The position numbers and the translations under genes are program-made. Positions 1-7,113 of a stretch of 64,000 nucleotides of DNA are shown here, one piece after another. Positions within the stretch are counted from its first letter, which is position 1. Every line of letters begins with the position of its first letter. The notes under the pieces are model-generated. The model ran no database searches, was not told where the DNA came from, and saw only the letters and a list, made by a program, of their open reading frames with translations. Source of the DNA: Phyllobacterium sp. 21LDTY02-6 (GTDB taxonomy: Bacteria > Pseudomonadota > Alphaproteobacteria > Rhizobiales > Rhizobiaceae); assembly GCF_023554255.2 (NCBI RefSeq), contig NZ_JAMJWD020000003.1, positions 1 to 64,000 on the forward strand. Direction: 5' to 3'.

Positions 1-50
1 CAAACCCGGAAATCCGGGCTGCCAGCGGCATTCGCCGCAAATCTTGGTGA

Positions 51-119
<69 letters not shown>

Positions 120-127
<8 letters not shown>

Positions 128-138
128 TCTTTACTTGC
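120..138. repeat. Left copy of the 19-bp terminal inverted repeat
   Basis: CGCAACCATCTTTACTTGC spans the tRNA end and the first 11 bases of the island. Its exact reverse complement lies at 18976-18994. It also pairs locally: bases 127-136 are complementary to 148-157, giving a 10-bp hairpin just inside the island. These may be recombinase arm or core-type binding sites. Confidence 0.8.
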
Positions 139-167
139 TCGGGCAGTAAGTAAAGATTAGATCTTGC

Positions 168-178
168 CCCCGCAACCA
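168..178. repeat. Third, internal copy of the attachment core
   Basis: CCCCGCAACCA recurs 51 nt after the tRNA end, preceded by AAGTAAAGAT as at the right end of the island. This could be a relic of an earlier insertion and excision at the same tRNA, or an extra recombinase site. Confidence 0.6.
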
Positions 179-505
179 CTCTACAGTACGCCATGCTATC
201 CGGCAGTAGCCCAAAACTACGATACACTGCGCCAGAGCACTGCGATCAAACGCTAAATCCCCGACACATAACATAAATTCCAAAATCAACAGGTGCAAAG
301 CGGTGGGCTGGCCGTAAGCGCTGATCATGCGCGTGTCCGATAGTGGCAGCAGGTCAAGGGCGTTTCTCTTGTAGGCCGGAAGCGCCAACGCCGACTGCAT
401 ATCTTCCCGATGATGCCATAGACGCCCGTGCGAGAAGGAATGTCATACAACGAGTATTGTCTCGCGGCATAATGGCGGCGGTGCTGTAGGCGATCATCGC
501 CCTCG
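179..505. other. Left edge of island without a recognisable gene
   Basis: About 330 bases with only weak open frames. An 89-codon minus-strand frame (131-400) has no recognisable domain and a composition not like its neighbours. No gene is called here. Confidence 0.5.
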
Positions 506-870
506 ATGCCTGGAACGAGCTGTCCGGGGCTTCAGCATGCCCCTTGGTTCAGTCGGCTGTTTTGCGCCTCGACCCTGCGTCAAGCCGGCATCGCGAGCGG
601 GAGACGCGACTGCTCGCCATCGCCCACGGTTTCTTGGCAACCGCCGAGACCGGAACGAAAGAACATGACGGACTGGGGCCGGCTCGGCAGGTGATGGAAC
701 GGAAATTGGTGGGGAAGACGAACGTCTTCGAGATTGCCGGGACTGGTCGAGCTCGTCATGGCAAAGCCATTGGTGTCGGTCCGGATGATGGCGAAGACGC
801 CCAATGTGACGCCGCAGGCGGTGCGGGGAAGCCTGCAGCAGTCGCTGCTTGATGCTCTAGGCGAATGTTA
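506..870 (+). pseudogene. Decayed C-terminal fragment, DUF1612/HTH (RHE_PE00001-like) protein
   Basis: Two overlapping plus-strand frames together resemble the C-terminal end of the rhizobial DUF1612/helix-turn-helix family. One frame (from about 544) reads RERETRLLAIAHGFLATAE, then KEHDGLG and VMERKLVG. Near 720 the match moves to the next frame, reading SSRLPGLVELVMAKPLVSVR and then NVTPQAVRG. Members of the family often sit on symbiotic plasmids and islands. The fragment lacks the N-terminal part and contains at least one frameshift, so it is a relic. The assignment rests on memory of family sequence and is tentative. Confidence 0.45.
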
Positions 871-921
871 CACGTTCTTATTGCCCACAACCAGTCGAGA
901 ACTGGACTCTGCGTTGACTTA

Positions 922-1803
922 TCAAGCATTCGCACCAGTCTTTTCGAGCAAGAGAGCTCGGAAGTCGACAGCGAACTGGCCCTTCGTTACAGTCTTGGTC
1001 AGATGTCCTTCCCATCTGCCGGTGTTGTTGTAGTGCGACCTCATCTTGTTCAGCAGCTGCTTGCCATCCGCCAGCCGTACCATTTCCGTCGATCGTCTAG
1101 CGACCTCGAACCCCTCGCCTTCGAAGCGATTTCGCACCTGTTCGATGATGTTTTGAAGCGTCGTACGAAACAATGCCCAATCGACTCCCTCTGCAACCAG
1201 TTCGTTTCGGATATCGCGAAACACTGACGATGCGGTGACCTTACCTTGAAAGCGGCCGACATCGATGATCTTGCAGTTGGAACCCGCCCGTCTGATCTCT
1301 TTTGCCGTATACTTGTATAGTGCCGCCGCAAAAAAACGCTGCTTCAAATGACGCAACATGCCTTCAACGTCCTCGACAGCTAGCTTTCCGAGCTCGTGCA
1401 TTCGAACGTCATCGCTGATGTGTTCGCAGAGGTCACCGTGCAGGATTAGAATGTTCTCCAGCTCGTGCCCGAACAGGAAGAGCAAGCCGTCGGCACCCGG
1501 AATCTCAAAGATCGGCACCTCACACTCTATGAACTGGCCCATCCCACCAAACATTGCAGCTTCTTCGCCATCGAGAAGGCCGAAAACTTTCGGATTCGTG
1601 GGACGTTCCTCGGCCACCTGAGCTATGACGCCCTCGTTTCCCGTTGTGGGTGGTACCTTTAGCTCAAGGCAATGGCCGACATTCGGTCCAAGCAGTTTCT
1701 GGTAAAACTTCTCGTCAGGATCACCTTCAACATAGACGATCACCTTGTCGACGTATCGGTTATCGAGCTGCTCGATGTCTGCAATGTCTGAAAAGTCCGT
1801 CAC
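922..1803 (-). CDS. TOPRIM-domain (DUF4435/OLD-like) protein, putative effector
   Basis: A 293-residue soluble protein and the last gene of the dnd operon, starting with GTG 4 nt after the preceding ATPase stop and with GAGGAAGG upstream. TOPRIM-type motifs are visible: a glutamate in VYVEGDPDEKFY (E26) and an acidic LLDGEEA (residues 77-82), followed by HELENIL (113-119), which is characteristic of DUF4435/OLD-associated TOPRIM proteins. Pairing directly behind an ABC-type ATPase matches the AriA-AriB layout of PARIS and the OLD-family ATPase-nuclease logic, where the TOPRIM part is a nuclease toxin. By inference this is the effector of the operon. Nuclease activity is not shown by sequence alone, and the cellular target is unknown. 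Confidence 0.7.
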   Translation of the reverse strand: MTDFSDIADIEQLDNRYVDKVIVYVEGDPDEKFYQKLLGPNVGHCLELKVPPTTGNEGVIAQVAEERPTNPKVFGLLDGEEAAMFGGMGQFIECEVPIFEIPGADGLLFLFGHELENILILHGDLCEHISDDVRMHELGKLAVEDVEGMLRHLKQRFFAAALYKYTAKEIRRAGSNCKIIDVGRFQGKVTASSVFRDIRNELVAEGVDWALFRTTLQNIIEQVRNRFEGEGFEVARRSTEMVRLADGKQLLNKMRSHYNNTGRWEGHLTKTVTKGQFAVDFRALLLEKTGANA

Positions 1804-1807
1804 GGTA

Positions 1808-2926
1808 TCAAACGCCTTCCTCGATCAGATGCCCGCCCTTCACGAGACCTGCTTCCAAACGCTGGTGATCAAACGCCTTTAAGAGCTCCCGGTTATGGGT
1901 CGAAAACACGATCGAAAGCTGCGGATGGAGAACCAACAAACGCTTGAGCGCTTGAAAAGCGCGGTGCATCCACTTGGAGTGAAGGTGTGTTTCGACTTCA
2001 TCGATCAGGATGATTGTATTGCGCGTCATATGGCAGGCAACGCGAACATAAAGCTGCAAAAGCGCACGTTCCCCGTGGCTGAGATGCGACAGGGGGTGCT
2101 CGCCGGATGACGAGGAAATCACAGATTGAAGGTCGGCCCGCCGCGGCGGAAGGAGAGCCTTGTCTTCACCACTGAATAATTCCTCATTCACATACTTCAA
2201 AAGGCCGTCAAGACGTCCATCGTCGAGCCATTCGAGCCAGACGAGCAGGTTATCGATCGAGGTCGACCACTCCGGTCCATCAGATCCGAACAGTTGCGCC
2301 GGCGCATAGCCGAAGTTCTTCGGCCTTGTGACCGATCTTTCTCCGGTTGGAGCGACGAGCCGACGATCGGCCGGGAAAAACAAGACGGTTGGCAACTCCT
2401 GACTTTCACCGAAGATCGCAGTCGGAGCGCTTCCCTGAGCCGATCGAATGCCGTCAAGCAGCAGCTGACCGAGCGCATCAGCCTCTTTAATATTGCCGTT
2501 GCTGTCGACGTAGATCCTCGCCCATTCCGAGGCCTGCGCGTCCTCATCGAGCATTGCCGGCGTCCAGTCCAGAAGCGGTACTTCGATACCTGTCCAGATT
2601 GAAAGTAGCACCGTCTGGGTTTTCCCGCCGATCGTCCACGTGGCACGCAGATCTGCCTGAACGCGCTCGCGCGACCGCCGCTCCGCAAAGCGGCCAGTCG
2701 GCGGATTTGACAAGAGACCAAAAAGCCCATGAACCGATTCCAGAATGGTCGTTTTCCCGTGACCATTCTTCGCGAGGATCATGAACAGATTAGCCGGCGG
2801 CGGGTCTGTGACGTCTTCAGATCGCACACCGGTGAAATTCACCGTTCTGACCGCATCCTGAAATGGACCCGTTTGGTCGAGGGTAAGCTTCAATAGCTTC
2901 CAATCGGAAATCGTTAGATCTGTCAT
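1808..2926 (-). CDS. AAA/ABC-type ATPase, AriA/OLD-like
   Basis: A 372-residue ATPase. The Walker A is AKNGHGKTT (about residues 52-60), the ABC signature-like segment is LSHGERALLQL (about 282), the Walker B is IILIDEVETHLH (about 305-316), and a switch histidine lies in STHNREL. This arrangement is that of OLD/AriA-type ATPases without a long coiled coil. I chose the ATG at 2926 because it overlaps the upstream FtsK stop as ATGA. A longer frame to 2971 would overlap by 49 nt. It is followed 4 nt later by the TOPRIM gene, so the two proteins are probably made together and act as a complex. Confidence 0.75.
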   Translation of the reverse strand: MTDLTISDWKLLKLTLDQTGPFQDAVRTVNFTGVRSEDVTDPPPANLFMILAKNGHGKTTILESVHGLFGLLSNPPTGRFAERRSRERVQADLRATWTIGGKTQTVLLSIWTGIEVPLLDWTPAMLDEDAQASEWARIYVDSNGNIKEADALGQLLLDGIRSAQGSAPTAIFGESQELPTVLFFPADRRLVAPTGERSVTRPKNFGYAPAQLFGSDGPEWSTSIDNLLVWLEWLDDGRLDGLLKYVNEELFSGEDKALLPPRRADLQSVISSSSGEHPLSHLSHGERALLQLYVRVACHMTRNTIILIDEVETHLHSKWMHRAFQALKRLLVLHPQLSIVFSTHNRELLKAFDHQRLEAGLVKGGHLIEEGV

Positions 2927-4416
2927 GATGACCTTATTGCTGAAATAATATCGGCTTGATCGACACGGCAACCATGTGCTCTCACCGTGCTGCGTCCGGC
3001 AAACCGCACCAGCATATCGCCGCGCATGAGCAAGGATTCTGCGCCGCCTTCATCAAGAATGATGCGGGATTCCGATTGTTTCTGGACGGTTAGGGCAATG
3101 CGGCTCGGCGTACTGGAGCGCAGAAGCCCTGGGAATGTCGCGGCCTCCGGTCTTTGGGTCGCCAGAACGAGGTGAATTCCTGCGGACCGAGCCTTCTGAG
3201 CGAGGCGGATAAGCGGCGTTTCCACCTCGCGCCGCGTCAAGATCAAATCTCCAAGCTCATCGATAACCACCACGATATGTGGCATGTCCGCGCCATTGGC
3301 CCGAGCTTCCATGAGATTTCGAGCATCGAGCCTGCGCATCGCTTCCTGGCGCCGATCCATTTCCTCTACTAGACCGTTGAGCACGCCAAGTGCATCGTCG
3401 GAGGATGTTGTGACGGGGCCCCTTAGTCTTTTCGAATTGACGTAAGCAGAAAACTCGACCGCCTTAGGATCGACAAGCACCAGTTGCGGGGCGGCAGGGT
3501 TCTCCAGTAGCGATAGCAAAATGGAGTGGAGACACATTGACTTGCCGCTGCCCGTCGTACCACCGACAAAGAGGTGAGGGGCGTCCGCCAGGTCAATTAC
3601 GAAGGGTTTGCCCAGAATGTCGGTTCCGAGGCAAATCGGCAGGGCCATCTTTCGTATTTCGGGCTCGCTCAAGACCGATCTTAATTCGGCCCACGTAGTT
3701 ATCCGCCACGACGCCACTGGACGCGGAACAATAAGGTAGACCTGGCGCTCGGCCGCCGCCAGCGCGACCGACACCGAAGCCTCGCCGAAGCCAAGTGCGA
3801 ACGAGAGCTTCGATACCCCTTTTCTGAGGCGATCCAGATCGTCGAGTTCGTGGAGTACAAGGGTGAAGCGTGTAACCCTGGGGCCGTCAACAGTCTCAAG
3901 GATTTTGGCGCCGACCCCAAGCTGGCCGAGGACCCGTTCTATCCGTGGTCCAATATCGTCATCAACCAGATCAGGGGCATCAAACCGGCTTGCCACGCCA
4001 GCGAACAGTTGGGTTGCGAGATAGTGATGGAAGTCGGCATCGGTCGTCCATTCTTTGCAAATGGAATCGATGCCGCGGCGGACGTGTTGCTGGAGAGCAT
4101 CATGAAAGGCGTCATCATCATCAAATAGATTGCGGCCTTCATAGACCGACAACAAAGCGCGATAGAGATCCGTGAAATCCTCGGCTTCTCCCTTGCCTTC
4201 CCCGGTCATCTGATTTGAATGAATCGTCGAGCCCTGCGGCTGAGAGCTCTGCCGCTTGAATGTGACGGGGCTGGGAGGCTCCGGGTTCTGCAGCGATCGC
4301 GCGAAACCAAGCCGGGCGGCTGTCCACTGGTCGATGTCTCGGGCCCGAAGTCCAATGTCCATGATTTGGCGTAAGAGTTCCCTCTCCACCTTAGAGAACT
4401 GGATACGATCTACCAT
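2923..4416 (-). CDS. Soluble FtsK/SpoIIIE-type DNA translocase of the dnd-linked module
   Basis: 497 residues. The C-terminal half is a full FtsK motor: Walker A VGGTTGSGKSM (284-294), Walker B VVVIDELGDL (382-391), LATQRPEAA (418-426), and the FtsK-typical SRIILDEGGAESLL followed by RGDML. There are no membrane segments and no C-terminal gamma domain, unlike cell-division FtsK. The N-terminal ~250 residues are not recognised, but include an FtsK-like beta/hinge region. The ATG has a strong GAGGAGGGG ribosome site and overlaps the preceding gene by 7 nt. In this setting it probably translocates on DNA as part of the phosphorothioate-sensing or restriction arm. That role is inferred from context. 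Confidence 0.8.
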   Translation of the reverse strand: MVDRIQFSKVERELLRQIMDIGLRARDIDQWTAARLGFARSLQNPEPPSPVTFKRQSSQPQGSTIHSNQMTGEGKGEAEDFTDLYRALLSVYEGRNLFDDDDAFHDALQQHVRRGIDSICKEWTTDADFHHYLATQLFAGVASRFDAPDLVDDDIGPRIERVLGQLGVGAKILETVDGPRVTRFTLVLHELDDLDRLRKGVSKLSFALGFGEASVSVALAAAERQVYLIVPRPVASWRITTWAELRSVLSEPEIRKMALPICLGTDILGKPFVIDLADAPHLFVGGTTGSGKSMCLHSILLSLLENPAAPQLVLVDPKAVEFSAYVNSKRLRGPVTTSSDDALGVLNGLVEEMDRRQEAMRRLDARNLMEARANGADMPHIVVVIDELGDLILTRREVETPLIRLAQKARSAGIHLVLATQRPEAATFPGLLRSSTPSRIALTVQKQSESRIILDEGGAESLLMRGDMLVRFAGRSTVRAHGCRVDQADIISAIRSS

Positions 4417-6452
4417 TGCCCCTCCTCAAGTAACCCGCCGAGCTCAATTCCTCCCATGTCACCGCGGTCGTTTCTGATGGTGAATTCGCGGGCAATATGG
4501 GGCCTCAACCTGGCGAGCTTTGCGCCTTCAAGCTCGGAGTTTGTCGGCAAAATGATTACCTGATGCGAGATTTTAGGATAATAGTTGGTCAGGAGGTTGA
4601 ACTGATTTTCCCGGTCTATCCGGCCGAGCGGTGTATCGATGATGACTGGTACGTCGTGACCGGCGACATCCTTCATCGCCCAGAGCAAAGCGGTGGCAGC
4701 AAGCTGGCGCAGACCACTTGACAGGCTGGATCGTCCGATCCGGTCGCCGGCCCCATCGATGAAGTGCATAACGTAATTGTCGTCGAGTTCGACACGGGCA
4801 ATCAGCGGATGCTCGTAAATCAATTCGAGCAGGCGCTGATTAATCCTCTCCTGAATCTGCTCGCGTGTCTCGACCCTCATTGCCTCTCGCAAATCATTGA
4901 GGGTTTTGGCGATCTTTCTGATAGCGCGCGCCTCTTCAGAGTTCCTCGTTGCCTGCGCTTGGGATGCTCCCAATTGATCGAGGGTCTTTTTGGATTGAGC
5001 GATTTCTTGAATTGCATCCTCCAGCCGCGTCTGTTGATGGCCCCTGCGTTCATGTGCATCAGCGATACGAGCCTCGAGCTCAGCAATTGTTGCTGTGACG
5101 TGACGAAACTCATCTAGGTTGGCCTGAGATCCTACCTCGATGCGAAGCAAGGCGTCGGTAACCTGCGACAGATCAAACTTCAGACGGGACACTTCATTGA
5201 GGCGCGCCAGCTGCAAGGCTTGCCGGTCCGGTCCCGACTCGATCAATCTAACCATCATGCGGCGAAGACGTTCGGCACGAGCCAGTTCCAATCCCGCGAA
5301 TAAGCCTTCCGGGGTCGGATTGCGAACGATTTCTTCGACCTTTTTAGCAAGTCCCGACGATAAACGGGCCCTCGATTCGTTCGAAAGATCATCGGATGCT
5401 AGTTCTTCAAGCCAGGAGGGTAGCGCTTCGGTGACCTTGCGCACGACAATCGCTTCGGGCGCCCCTACCGACGAGAGGCGTTGTTCGATTGACTGCATAG
5501 CCTGGTGCAAGAGCTGAAAATTTGCGAGCGGCGGCGCAAAGAATGGCACGTCTTCAGCAACCTTGTCACGCGCATCCTCGAGATTTCCTTCGATCTCCTT
5601 CTTCCGCGCGTCGAGCTCGGCGCGCTGGCTTTCGGAGGCCCCTGAGGAAAGGTTCTCTCGTCTCGCCTGCAATCGTCTCAACTCTGGCATGTCTACCGAA
5701 AGGTGTTCTTCGATCTCGGTGAGAACGTGTTCTGCAGCCTGCTTGCCACGGGTGGCGCGCGCCAAAGTGCTTTCCGCTGCCCCTATCTTGTCGAGAAGCG
5801 CGGCGTTCAGGTTCCTTCTTTCCCTTTCCTTGGCGATTGTTTCAAGTTCGGCGGACAGCTCCGAAACAAAGCTAATCTTCAAAAGTCGGTCAAAATCGAC
5901 AGGTTGACGATCGACTCTCTCTGAGATGGCTTTGACCTCTTCGCCATCAAAGAAGAAGAACCCAACGTAATCCTTCGGCAGTATGGACTCTAGACGCTCC
6001 TCCGCCTCATCGTTGGTCAGGCGGTCCTCTCCATCGATAACGACAAGTTGCTCTCGGAAAGTCAGCCCGTCGTCGCTCGTCCAGGATCGTTCAGCCTTGA
6101 AACGTCTGCCGCCGCTCTCACACACGGCAGTGACCCTTGCAGTTACGGGAGCCCCATCTGCTCGCGCTCTCTTGAGTGCCTGGCGATTAATCACCCCATA
6201 CCAATTACCGGTATCGCCGAGGACATAGCGTTGCGGAGTCAAGGTCTGCGGTGGAAAGCCAACTTGCCTAGCCTGACCACTTTCTATGCCCGTGAAAAGA
6301 AGTTTGACCGCGTTGAGAAAGCTTGTCTTTCCAACGCCATTTCGCCCCCAGATCAAGAAGACATTCTTCTCCTCATCCTCCGGGGCAAGCTCGACCCTAG
6401 CTTGGCTGCGGTAGGCAAAAATATTTTCTAGCTCAATGGAGATAAACTTCAT
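4410..6452 (-). CDS. SMC/Rad50-like ATPase, DndD paralogue
   Basis: 680 residues. The Walker A is WGRNGVGKTS (about 35-44) and the diagnostic FFFFDGEEVKAISE lies near residue 170, as in DndD. A long charged coiled-coil region fills about 190-560, followed by an ABC signature SSLSSGLRQLA and Walker B PVIIDTPLGRID near 590-620. It is a second DndD-type protein within the same operon as dndD but clearly diverged from it. It overlaps the preceding small gene by 4 nt (ATGA) and the following FtsK gene by 7. By inference it is the ATPase core of the restriction half rather than of the modification half. It may correspond to one of the Pbe proteins of archaeal DndCDEA-PbeABCD systems, which I cannot test here. 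Confidence 0.8.
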   Translation of the reverse strand: MKFISIELENIFAYRSQARVELAPEDEEKNVFLIWGRNGVGKTSFLNAVKLLFTGIESGQARQVGFPPQTLTPQRYVLGDTGNWYGVINRQALKRARADGAPVTARVTAVCESGGRRFKAERSWTSDDGLTFREQLVVIDGEDRLTNDEAEERLESILPKDYVGFFFFDGEEVKAISERVDRQPVDFDRLLKISFVSELSAELETIAKERERRNLNAALLDKIGAAESTLARATRGKQAAEHVLTEIEEHLSVDMPELRRLQARRENLSSGASESQRAELDARKKEIEGNLEDARDKVAEDVPFFAPPLANFQLLHQAMQSIEQRLSSVGAPEAIVVRKVTEALPSWLEELASDDLSNESRARLSSGLAKKVEEIVRNPTPEGLFAGLELARAERLRRMMVRLIESGPDRQALQLARLNEVSRLKFDLSQVTDALLRIEVGSQANLDEFRHVTATIAELEARIADAHERRGHQQTRLEDAIQEIAQSKKTLDQLGASQAQATRNSEEARAIRKIAKTLNDLREAMRVETREQIQERINQRLLELIYEHPLIARVELDDNYVMHFIDGAGDRIGRSSLSSGLRQLAATALLWAMKDVAGHDVPVIIDTPLGRIDRENQFNLLTNYYPKISHQVIILPTNSELEGAKLARLRPHIAREFTIRNDRGDMGGIELGGLLEEGQW

Positions 6453-6649
6453 TTGTCGCTGATACCGGAGGCCCGCAGTTCTTCGTCAACGACAGACGCA
6501 ATGCGTCGTCTCAACGCGGGGCGCATGCCCCAAGCGTGCAGATTGGAAAACTCTTCTTCCAGATCAAGTAGCTTCTCCAGCAGAGATCCAGAGACATTGT
6601 TGGCCGCAGAAACGCGAGCGACCAATCTTTGGCGCGTATCATGGTCCAA
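6449..6649 (-). CDS. Very small protein between dndE and the SMC-like gene
   Basis: The open frame has no early ATG. I place the start at the TTG at 6649 because GGAGGGG lies four bases upstream; a TTG at 6679 has no ribosome site. The product is 66 residues, predicted helical and charged (for example SGSLLEKLLDLEEEFSNLHA). It overlaps the next gene by 4 nt, which indicates translational coupling and supports it as a real gene. No family is recognised. Its size and place directly ahead of an SMC-type ATPase recall the small middle components of ABC-three-component systems. That comparison is inference only. Confidence 0.6.
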   Translation of the reverse strand: MDHDTRQRLVARVSAANNVSGSLLEKLLDLEEEFSNLHAWGMRPALRRRIASVVDEELRASGISDK

Positions 6650-6705
6650 ATGTCCCCTCCAATTCTCTCTAACCAGCAACCGGGTTTGTCAGTAAAGCTA
6701 TACGA

Positions 6706-7113
6706 TCAAAGGCTCGTTAAAAAGTTGTGTGGCTCTCCGTCATAAACTTTAAATTTCTTCTCAAGCAAGTCCAATCCCCGCGCCCAGTGAGCCGCCACGA
6801 GTTCGAACAACTGCTTTCGCGAAGGCGCACGAATATCCGCCTGCGCACAAATCAGTGTGACCCAAAGAGCCATTTCGCTCTCCTCCTGACCAAACAATGT
6901 TTCGCCTCTGATTGGCTTGCCCAAGGTATCGGAGGAGGGACGGGGAGCTGTTGATTGCGCCAAAGAAAGGCCAATCGCAATACGGGCCGGCTGATAGCGA
7001 TAGTCGAAAAGGAGAGACTTTTGCAAAGCGGTGTTGATCGCATCGCTCGACTGGGACGTCCGAAAATCGGCACGGAACAGGTCACCAAGCTGAAGCGACG
7101 ATAAGCTGGTCAT
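6706..7113 (-). CDS. dndE: DNA sulfur modification protein DndE
   Basis: A 135-residue protein of the DndE family, with YRYQPARIAIGLSLAQS near residues 38-54 and a G-x-x-L-FG segment (GETLFGQEE) typical of the family. DndE binds nicked DNA and belongs to the complex that inserts sulfur in place of a non-bridging backbone oxygen. The gene overlaps the dndD stop by 4 nt. The family's usual length is about 110-130 residues, so it appears complete. Confidence 0.88.
   Translation of the reverse strand: MTSLSSLQLGDLFRADFRTSQSSDAINTALQKSLLFDYRYQPARIAIGLSLAQSTAPRPSSDTLGKPIRGETLFGQEESEMALWVTLICAQADIRAPSRKQLFELVAAHWARGLDLLEKKFKVYDGEPHNFLTSL

Noticed and set aside
131-400. 89-codon minus-strand frame at the island left end
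   Set aside because: No ribosome site, no recognisable domain, and it overlaps the attachment-site repeats.
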